From Clostridiales bacterium (GTDB lineage Bacteria > Bacillota > Clostridia > Lachnospirales > CAG-274), in assembly GCA_018371275.1 (NCBI GenBank), contig JAHALF010000021.1:1-18795 (forward strand): a stretch of DNA of 18,795 nucleotides, read 5' to 3'. Numbering within the stretch: position 1 is the stretch's first letter; each line of letters begins with the position of its first letter. A model generated the notes under the pieces. That model was given only the letters and a program-made list of their open reading frames with translations. It was not told where the DNA came from and did not search any database. This document shows, piece after piece, positions 13,687-18,795 of this stretch. The position numbers were made by a program, and so were the translations under genes.

Positions 13687-15438
13687 ATGTCAGTGCAAAC
13701 AGATATAAAGTTAATTGATAATGCTAGTAAACCTATTGCTGGTATAACTAATAATTTAGATATATTAGGTGAAAAGCTAGATAGAATTAATCGAGTGCAG
13801 TTATCGACATTCAGTAAAAAAGATTTTTTAACTTTTAGATGGAATTTAGAAAACTCACTTAATGGTGTTTCTAAAGAAGCTTTAAATGTGGGGGAGAGTT
13901 TCAAGAACGGATTTGAAGGTAGTTTTGGAATGTTAGCAAAATTGGGTGCTAGCATTTATGCTATTAGTTCTGCTGTTTCAGGAGTGATTAAAGTTACTTC
14001 TTTTGCTACACAATATTCAGATAATATAGCTACTACTACAGCAAGGCTTAATTTAATCAATGATGGATTAATGAATACACACGAGCTTTGGAATGAGATA
14101 TATAATAGTTCAATAAGAGCAAGAGTAAGTATGTTAGATACAGCCGATGTAGTACAAAGAATAAAGATGAATACAGGAGATGTTTTTTCAAATAATAAAG
14201 AAGTTTTAAAATTTACAGAGAATTTATCAAAAAGTTTTAAAATAGCAGGTATAAGTGCACAAGGAATTAGTACATCTATGTTACAGTTAACGCAATCTTT
14301 ATCAAGTGGAGTATTACAAGGAGATGAATTTAAGTCATTAAAAGAAAATGCGCCTAATATAATCAACTTGATTAGTGATTATATGGGCGTAACACGAGGA
14401 GAATTAGAAGAATTAAGTAGTCAAGGCAAAATTACTACTGATATTGTTAAAAATGCAATACTTGGTGCTACTGATGAAATAAACCAAAAATTTGAGGAAA
14501 TGCCTATGACTTGGGAAGAAGTAAATACAAAATTTAGCAATATAGCTATTGAAGCTTTTCAACCTTTTTTAGAAGAATTAGGAAAAACACCTGAAAAAAT
14601 AGATGAATTATCACCTCACTGGGAAGCATTTGCTTATATTGTTAGTGATAGTTTAACACAAATGACTAGGGATTTTAATAGTTTTTTTGATGGTATATCA
14701 AGAAGAACAAAAGAAGTTAGGAGTGAATTAAGCCATTTATCTGCTTTAGGACTTTTTACAACAGCGGATGAGATAAAAACAGAAAAATATGGTAAGAAAT
14801 TAGCTAGAGAAAATACAGGTGGTTTTTTAAATTTAGATTACTATTTATTGGGTTCTAATGAAAAGGAAAAATTGTTAAAAAGTACAGAAAGAGATGCGTC
14901 AGCTAGATTTATATTAGAAAATGCTAACAAAAAGGGACTACTTAAGAATGATGAACAAAAATTACTTGAGCATTTGCAAAAAGGGGGAAGTTTAAGTTTA
15001 GTATCTAAAGGTACTGTTATAAGTCATGATGAAAAAGTAAGTTTAGAAAAATATCAAAATATAATAAATACTGATTGGGAAAAAAGAATAAATGATAAAG
15101 CCAATGAAATATCTAAATCAAATAAAAAAGAAGATAAAGACAAAGGGTTACCTATTAATATTGATGGTTATAAATCTTTAGATGGAATAGCAAGAGACGT
15201 ATCTGATATATCTAAAGGTATAAGTAACTTAAATGACATTAATAAGGCTATTATGGAAATAAATGAGGCAACATATCACAACAATGTAATTAATCAATTC
15301 ACTGGTAATATACAAGTAATATCATATGGTACAGGAGAAGAAGAACAAAAAGCAATAGGAAAAGTTACAGAAGATGCTGTAAGAAAGGTAATTTTTAATG
15401 ATTACCAAAATACACAAGCTATGGGAGTGTATGCTTGA
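13687..15438 (+). CDS. xkdO: Tail tape measure protein, XkdO-like
   Basis: The 583-residue product contains the tape-measure N-terminal domain (about residues 105-275): FATQYSDNIATTTARLNLI, SIRARVSMLDTADVVQRI, AQGISTSMLQLTQSLSSGVLQGDEFKSL, GVTRGELEELSSQGKITTDI. Before it is a short hydrophobic Ala/Gly segment (about 82-105). The C-terminal half is polar, Lys/Glu-rich and helical. The protein fixes tail length and is likely ejected into the cell. It is short for a contractile-tail phage. GGGAGG at 13671-13676 supports ATG 13687, 2 nt after the frameshift product's stop. The first genes after it in PBSX (xkdP, xkdQ) are absent here, replaced by a TA cassette. Confidence 0.9.
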   Translation: MSVQTDIKLIDNASKPIAGITNNLDILGEKLDRINRVQLSTFSKKDFLTFRWNLENSLNGVSKEALNVGESFKNGFEGSFGMLAKLGASIYAISSAVSGVIKVTSFATQYSDNIATTTARLNLINDGLMNTHELWNEIYNSSIRARVSMLDTADVVQRIKMNTGDVFSNNKEVLKFTENLSKSFKIAGISAQGISTSMLQLTQSLSSGVLQGDEFKSLKENAPNIINLISDYMGVTRGELEELSSQGKITTDIVKNAILGATDEINQKFEEMPMTWEEVNTKFSNIAIEAFQPFLEELGKTPEKIDELSPHWEAFAYIVSDSLTQMTRDFNSFFDGISRRTKEVRSELSHLSALGLFTTADEIKTEKYGKKLARENTGGFLNLDYYLLGSNEKEKLLKSTERDASARFILENANKKGLLKNDEQKLLEHLQKGGSLSLVSKGTVISHDEKVSLEKYQNIINTDWEKRINDKANEISKSNKKEDKDKGLPINIDGYKSLDGIARDVSDISKGISNLNDINKAIMEINEATYHNNVINQFTGNIQVISYGTGEEEQKAIGKVTEDAVRKVIFNDYQNTQAMGVYA

Positions 15439-15445
15439 TTAGCTA

Positions 15446-15474
15446 TTGAAATCTTAAAAATTAAATGATATAAT
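15446..15474 (+). promoter_or_regulatory. Promoter of type I toxin mRNA (cassette 2)
   Basis: TTGAAA (15446-15451), 17-nt spacer, TATAAT (15469-15474), starting 8 nt after the tape measure stop. The predicted start is near 15481. The transcript would begin with a small hairpin GATAC-ATAA-GTATC (15482-15495), which could stabilise its 5' end. Confidence 0.8.
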
Positions 15475-15525
15475 ATGTTTTGATACATAAGTATCTTAAA
15501 GAGTAATTATTGAATTAAGGTTGTT

Positions 15526-15542
15526 CCCCTTTAATAAAGGGG
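15526..15542 (+). promoter_or_regulatory. Hairpin covering toxin Shine-Dalgarno (cassette 2)
   Basis: CCCCTTT (15526-15532), loop AAT, AAAGGGG (15536-15542). The 3' arm is the ribosome site AAAGGGGGTG of the gene at 15551, so the stem would hide it. Its 5' arm overlaps the segment used in 5'-3' pairing, so the two structures exclude each other. Confidence 0.65.
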
Positions 15543-15550
15543 GTGATACT

Positions 15551-15622
15551 ATGAATAAAGTTATTTTATTTTTTATTTTAACTTTTATCTTTATAGTATT
15601 ATCTACTGTTAAAGTTTACTAA
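15551..15622 (+). CDS. Small membrane peptide, probable type I toxin (23 aa)
   Basis: ATG 15551 lies 7 nt after AAGGGGG and is followed by 22 sense codons and TAA 15620-15622. The peptide MNKVILFFILTFIFIVLSTV plus KVY is almost entirely one hydrophobic membrane helix between Lys residues, like Ibs- or BsrE-size toxins. Its ribosome site and start (AGGGGGTGATACTATG) match cassette 1 (AGGGGGTGGTATTATG) at 14 of 16 positions, although the peptides differ. A consensus promoter upstream, a terminator downstream and a perfect opposing promoter identify a type I TA layout. I do not recognise the peptide family itself. A short membrane regulator is an alternative. Confidence 0.68.
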   Translation: MNKVILFFILTFIFIVLSTVKVY

Positions 15623-15640
15623 TTTTAATTTTAGATAAAT

Positions 15641-15682
15641 AAAAAAACAACCTTACAGAGTTGGAAGCCTTAAGGTTGTTTT
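15641..15682 (-). terminator. Intrinsic terminator of antisense RNA (cassette 2)
   Basis: AAAACAACCTTA (15644-15655) pairs with TAAGGTTGTTTT (15671-15682). Read on the minus strand, the stem is followed by a seven-T run (complement of 15641-15647). On the + strand only four T follow, so leftward termination is favoured. Confidence 0.72.
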
Positions 15683-15700
15683 AAATAACAACAAGGGGAA

Positions 15701-15725
15701 CAACTATTCAATAGTTGCTCTTTTT
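15701..15725 (+). terminator. Terminator of toxin mRNA (cassette 2)
   Basis: CAACTAT (15701-15707) pairs with ATAGTTG (15711-15717), loop TCA, followed by CTCTTTTT. It would end the toxin transcript near 15725. Late transcripts must read through it to reach the baseplate genes. Confidence 0.7.
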
Positions 15726-15733
15726 ATATTATT

Positions 15734-15762
15734 ATTATATTCCTATTTTTTTATACTGTCAA
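15734..15762 (-). promoter_or_regulatory. Perfect consensus minus-strand promoter (cassette 2)
   Basis: Read on the minus strand: TTGACA (complement of 15757-15762), exactly 17 nt, TATAAT (complement of 15734-15739). This is the full sigma-A consensus, stronger than the opposing toxin promoter, as expected for an antitoxin RNA that must be in excess. Confidence 0.82.
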
Positions 15763-15782
15763 GATTATTAGGAGGTGTTTTT

Positions 15783-16247
15783 ATAAATACTGTTGAGATA
15801 ATAAAAAATATAATAAATGAAAGTTTAGAAATAACTAGCCTTTCTGATATTGAAATTGCTACTATTGAAACTATACAACCATTATCAATAAAATTAGCTA
15901 ATGATAAAATATTACCTAAAGAATTTTTGTTATACACACCTAAAATGATGTATCTAAAAAATACTGATAATGAATTAGAGCTAAATAATAAAGTGTTAAT
16001 ACAAAAAAGACTTGGAGGACAACAATATTTAATTATTGATACTTTAGAAGATACTACCATAGGAAATACTGTTTCAACCATTATGGATATGTCACCTTTA
16101 AAAATACAATTAGAAAATAATAAAATTTTAGAAAGACAAGACTTAATGATATTTTCAAAAGGTATAGAAATAGAAAAGGGTAAAAAGTTAATAACTATTA
16201 GAGAAACTGGTACAGGTAAATATATGTTTATAGCAGAAAGTGAGTGA
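15783..16247 (+). CDS. xkdR: DUF2577 baseplate protein, XkdR-like, apparent AUA start
   Basis: Read from ATA 15783 the protein has 154 residues: NTVEIIKNIINESLEITSLSDI, then IETIQPLSIKLANDKILPKEFLLYTPKM, and the hallmark RLGGQQYLIIDTL, which match DUF2577/XkdR in order and length. AGGAGGTG lies at 15770-15777 and the ATA is 7 nt after GGAGG. No ATG, GTG or TTG occurs in frame until TTG 15927, which would remove the N-terminal 48 residues and has no ribosome site. So AUA initiation is inferred, as for the LysM gene. Its end overlaps the next gene's region. It forms part of the baseplate wedge/hub set with XkdS and XkdT. Confidence 0.85.
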   Translation: MNTVEIIKNIINESLEITSLSDIEIATIETIQPLSIKLANDKILPKEFLLYTPKMMYLKNTDNELELNNKVLIQKRLGGQQYLIIDTLEDTTIGNTVSTIMDMSPLKIQLENNKILERQDLMIFSKGIEIEKGKKLITIRETGTGKYMFIAESE

Positions 16248-16251
16248 TATT

Positions 16252-16659
16252 ATGTTACCTACTAACAATATAAATACAGATGATATAGAAATTATAAAAG
16301 ACCCTAGTTTATCTTATAAGTTAGATTTAGATAAAGAAAGAGTTAGGAAGTATGTAGATGATATAGAAAGCATTAAACAAGCTATTTATAAAATACTTAA
16401 TACAGAAAGGTATACATATACTGCTTATAATTGGCAATATGGAATAGAGTTAAATGACTTAATAGGACAACCTAAATCACTTGTTAAAGCTATTTTACCA
16501 GATAGAATAAAAGAGGCTTTAATGGTAGATGATAGAATACAAGATGTAGTAGATTTTAAATTTGAAGATATATCTAAAACTGAAATAGATATAACATTTA
16601 TTGTTAAGGCTTATGAGTTTGAACAAATAATATTAATAAAATGGGGGTGGAAAATTTAG
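16252..16659 (+). CDS. xkdS: DUF2634 baseplate protein, XkdS-like
   Basis: The product of about 135 residues has the gp25/DUF2634 features: IIKDPSLSYKLDLDKERVRKYVDDIESIKQAIYKILNTERY, then YNWQYGIELNDLIG, and a last strand LIKWGW. The gp25-like protein joins baseplate wedges to the sheath. I prefer ATG 16252, 5 nt after the GAGTGA element. GTG 16240 in the same frame is possible and would add four residues and overlap XkdR. It ends in TAG sharing its G with the next GTG. Confidence 0.88.
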   Translation: MLPTNNINTDDIEIIKDPSLSYKLDLDKERVRKYVDDIESIKQAIYKILNTERYTYTAYNWQYGIELNDLIGQPKSLVKAILPDRIKEALMVDDRIQDVVDFKFEDISKTEIDITFIVKAYEFEQIILIKWGWKI

Positions 16660-17753
16660 TGTATGAAAATGAAAGCTTTTTTAATATTTTAAATAGAGCT
16701 TTAGATAAAGTACCTACGGATGTAGATAAAAGACAAGGGTCTATTATTTATGATTCACTAGCTCCAGTATGTGCAGAACTTACACAAGTATATATAGCTT
16801 TAGATTGGGTATTAAAAGAGGGATTTGCCGATACTTCTAGTCGTGAATATCTTATTAAAAGAGCAAGGGAGAGAGGATTATCTCCTTATCCTGCTACTTC
16901 ATCTATTATACTTGCTGAACTTACAGGAAATATTAATCTAAAAGGTGGGGAAAGATTTAATGCAGAAGATATTAACTTTTATTATATTGGAGAAAAAGAA
17001 GATAAATATTATAAGCTAAAATGCGAAACTCCTGGAGAAATAGGCAATTTAACATATGGTAGTTTAATACCTTTTGAAAATATACCTAACTTACAAAAAG
17101 CCAGTATACATAGCTTATTAACTGCTGGTCAAGATGAAGAAGAAACAGAAATTTTTAGAGAAAGATATTTTAATAGTTTTAAAAATTATGCTTTTGGTGG
17201 AAACAGAGCAGATTATAAAGAAAAACTAAATAGCCTTAATAAAATTGAAGAAATAGCTAATAATGGCGGAGTTGGTGGTGTAAAAATATATCGTACACCT
17301 AATGGTGGAGGGACAGTTGATATTTATATACAGTCTTTAGGATATAATAAGCCAACAGATAATCTAGTAGGATTGGTACAAAAAGAAGTTGACCCTTTGC
17401 CATATACTGGAGAGGGTTATGGGACTGCTCCTATTGGACATTTTGTAACTATTAAACCAGTAGAAACACAAGTTATAAATATTAATACTATTCTAGAATT
17501 AAAGCCAGGCTTTAGTGTAGATGATATACAAGAATACATTAACAAAGCTATAGAAGATTATTTACAAGAATTAAGAGAAAGTTGGCAAGATGAAGAATAT
17601 ATAGTAGTTAGAGTAGCTAAAATAGAAGCTTTGATATTAGATATCAATGGTGTAGTTGATATTAGAGAAACAAAAATAAATAATTCATCTCAAAACTTGA
17701 ATTTAGATGAAAATATAATACCTATAAGGGGGGATATAAATGCAGTTGTATGA
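16659..17753 (+). CDS. xkdT: Baseplate J-like protein, XkdT-like
   Basis: The 364-residue product has the Baseplate_J pattern: FFNILNRALDKVPTDVDKRQGSI near the start, YIALDWVLKEGFADTSSREYLIKRARERGL, GGERFNAEDINFYYIG, then ETEIFRERYFNSF, AFGGNRADYKEKLNSL, GGGTVDIYI, and a C-terminal IKPVETQVININTIL. It is the main wedge protein of the baseplate. GGGGGTGG (16644-16651) lies 7 nt before GTG 16659, so I prefer GTG. ATG 16641 precedes this site. The start codon overlaps the previous stop by one base, and its end overlaps the next ATG by 14 nt. Confidence 0.94.
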   Translation: MYENESFFNILNRALDKVPTDVDKRQGSIIYDSLAPVCAELTQVYIALDWVLKEGFADTSSREYLIKRARERGLSPYPATSSIILAELTGNINLKGGERFNAEDINFYYIGEKEDKYYKLKCETPGEIGNLTYGSLIPFENIPNLQKASIHSLLTAGQDEEETEIFRERYFNSFKNYAFGGNRADYKEKLNSLNKIEEIANNGGVGGVKIYRTPNGGGTVDIYIQSLGYNKPTDNLVGLVQKEVDPLPYTGEGYGTAPIGHFVTIKPVETQVININTILELKPGFSVDDIQEYINKAIEDYLQELRESWQDEEYIVVRVAKIEALILDINGVVDIRETKINNSSQNLNLDENIIPIRGDINAVV

Positions 17754-18288
17754 ATATCTTCCTTTTTTTGTGTATAATACTAAAGAATTTAAAGAGCTTT
17801 TTAAAATATTACAGCCTAAAATAGATAGCTTATTTATTGAAACAGATAAAAGACTTACAGATATGTTTGTTTTGGGTTGTAGTGAGTATGCAACTAAAAG
17901 ATATGAAAAAATAGTAGGTATTATGCCTAAACTTACAGATAGTTTAGAAAAAAGACAATTAGATATTTTGGCAATATATAATGAAGTTCCACCTTTTACT
18001 TATGAAAGATTAGAAGAAATGTTAGAGGCACTTTTAGGAAAAGATGGGTTTAAAATGAGTTTAGACATTCCAAGTTATTATTTAAAAATTGTATTAAAAC
18101 GTGATAAACTACAATTTATTAAGCAAGTGAATGATATGTTAGAACGTATTGTTCCTGTAAATATTATACTAGATTATAGTATAGATTGGAATACTTGGTC
18201 AGATTTAAAACCTTTTACTTGGGGTACATTATTAAGTGCTACTTGGAAAGAAGTTCGAGAAGATGAAAGATTTAATACTATAAAATAG
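17740..18288 (+). CDS. xkdU: DUF2313 baseplate protein, XkdU-like
   Basis: The 182-residue product follows baseplate J and shows the DUF2313/YmfQ pattern: LYEYLPFFVYNTKEFKELFKIL at the start, then LGCSEYATKRYEKIVGI, the LEKRQLDILAIYNEVPPFTYERLEEML segment, and a C-terminal ERIVPVNIILDYSI. It is a baseplate wedge/tail protein that links baseplate J to fibres. An AAGGGGGGA site precedes ATG 17740, which lies inside the end of XkdT (translational coupling). The C-terminus with Trp-rich TWSDLKPFTWGTLLSATW is a known feature of clostridial members. Confidence 0.9.
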   Translation: MQLYEYLPFFVYNTKEFKELFKILQPKIDSLFIETDKRLTDMFVLGCSEYATKRYEKIVGIMPKLTDSLEKRQLDILAIYNEVPPFTYERLEEMLEALLGKDGFKMSLDIPSYYLKIVLKRDKLQFIKQVNDMLERIVPVNIILDYSIDWNTWSDLKPFTWGTLLSATWKEVREDERFNTIK

Positions 18289-18297
18289 GAGGTAGTT

Positions 18298-18795
18298 ATG
18301 GAGTATAAAACTTGGGAAGAAGCTGTAAATGAAAGAGAAAAAATAAATATTGAAAGAAAAAAACTTCAAGAAAAAGAATTAAAAGAAAAATATCCTAATG
18401 CTGATGATAAGTTTACGAATAAAGAAGAACTAGAATATTCATTAGAAAATGACTTAGTAAATGTAAAAGTATTAAATAACAACACTAAACTTTTAGATGA
18501 AAAAAAAGCTGATAAAACTAGTTTAAATAATGTAGCACGAGAAAGTACACCTATGGCTATTGAAAATGCTGTAAAAAATATAAGTAATGATGTATCTCAA
18601 AATTTGCAAGGTGTAGCTAAGGAGAGAAGTGATTATAGTATTGAAGATAAGGTTAAAGAATTAAGTGTTGAATTAAATGATATTAAAAAAAGATTAACAA
18701 AATACTATACATTGCCTAATTTAAAAGCAAAAAGAGTAGATATTAAGCAAGATACAGGAGTTTTTTCGAACAAATTAGTTGTTGATATTACTGGA
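18298..18795 (+). CDS. Tail fibre / phage tail protein, N-terminal part (partial)
   Basis: ATG 18298 follows AGGAGG 9 nt after the XkdU stop, and the frame stays open for 166 codons to the window edge. The visible part is charged and helical, with coiled-coil stretches (about residues 9-32 and 120-140) and the ADKTSLNNVARESTPMAIENAV segment often found in fibre shafts. Towards the end (YTLPNLKAKRVDIKQDTG) it begins to look strand-rich. The position after DUF2313 is where PBSX has xkdV, the tail fibre. The receptor-binding part is outside the window, so the specificity is unknown. Confidence 0.7.
   Translation, partial: MEYKTWEEAVNEREKINIERKKLQEKELKEKYPNADDKFTNKEELEYSLENDLVNVKVLNNNTKLLDEKKADKTSLNNVARESTPMAIENAVKNISNDVSQNLQGVAKERSDYSIEDKVKELSVELNDIKKRLTKYYTLPNLKAKRVDIKQDTGVFSNKLVVDITG

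Larger units (their letters stand above)
15501..15720 (+). other. Toxin mRNA 5'-3' closing complementarity (cassette 2)
   Basis: GTTGTTCCCCTT (15520-15531) is the exact reverse complement of AAGGGGAACAAC (15693-15704). GAGTAATTATTGAA (15501-15514) can pair with TTCAATAGTTGCTC (15707-15720) with 12 Watson-Crick pairs and two G-U wobbles. The segments are collinear, so the 5' and 3' ends of an mRNA of about 245 nt could zip together, as in cassette 1. Confidence 0.7.
15641..15727 (-). ncRNA. Predicted antisense antitoxin RNA (cassette 2)
   Basis: The RNA would start near 15727 from the perfect minus-strand promoter (15762-15734) and end at the terminator at 15641, about 87 nt. It overlaps only the 3' UTR of the toxin mRNA, like RatA on txpA. 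Its 5' third carries the same GTTGTTCCCCTT as the toxin leader (complement of 15693-15704), including an anti-Shine-Dalgarno run of C residues, so it could also pair with the ribosome site. Confidence 0.65.

Noticed and set aside
13623..14366. Two minus-strand reading frames (13623-13955 and 13956-14366)
   Set aside because: Both are opposite the tape measure N-terminal part and contain no recognisable domain or expression signals.
15743..16081. 112-codon minus-strand reading frame opposite the XkdR-like gene
   Set aside because: The XkdR-like + strand gene explains this stretch. The frame has no ribosome site of its own and overlaps the antisense promoter region.
15927..16247. TTG 15927 as start of the DUF2577 gene
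   Set aside because: No ribosome site precedes it, and it would remove 48 residues that fit the family. The strong AGGAGGTG and ATA at 15783 explain the gene better.

Overview
The window is the late structural region of a contractile-tailed (myovirus-type) prophage or phage of the PBSX/skin class. The DNA is very AT-rich, codons are strongly biased to AGA, ATA and TTA, Shine-Dalgarno sites are AGGAGG-like, and TGA is used as a stop. This suits a low-GC Clostridia-type Firmicute host. I cannot name the species. All protein genes lie on the + strand. The only minus-strand signals I can support are two predicted antisense RNAs.

Layout. 1-3931: packaging and portal block (end of TerS, TerL, portal, SPP1 gp7-like minor head protein). 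3923-4397: a non-annotated gap holding a compact type I toxin-antitoxin (TA) cassette (26-codon hydrophobic peptide plus antisense RNA) and a row of hairpins. 4423-6101: LysM tail protein (XkdP-like) and baseplate hub protein (XkdQ-like), which in PBSX lie after the tape measure. 6102-9823: scaffold, major capsid protein, and head-tail connector, stopper, neck and terminator genes. 9823-11605: tail sheath and tube. 11633-13104: an accessory island with a Bro/KilAC antirepressor and a YefM/YoeB type II TA pair, flanked by two identical terminator hairpins. 13137-15438: tail assembly chaperone with a likely -1 programmed frameshift, then tape measure. 15446-15762: a second type I TA cassette, exactly where xkdP-xkdQ would be expected. 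15783-18795: baseplate genes (DUF2577, DUF2634, baseplate J, DUF2313) and the start of a tail fibre gene that runs off the window.

How it works together. TerS/TerL package DNA through the portal into a capsid built on the GP20-like scaffold. The connector, stopper and terminator genes join the head to a sheath-tube tail whose length is set by the tape measure. The XkdP/Q/R/S/T/U-type proteins form the hub and baseplate wedges.

Most unusual points: (i) two small type I TA cassettes, each with convergent consensus promoters 17 bp apart internally and with 5'-3' self-complementarity of the toxin mRNA; (ii) they sit at both junctions created by relocation of the xkdP-xkdQ pair; (iii) the gene directly downstream of each cassette appears to start at AUA, 7 nt after a strong GGAGG; (iv) three TA systems in one late operon. 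Function calls rest on remembered family motifs. No searches or folding calculations were run.
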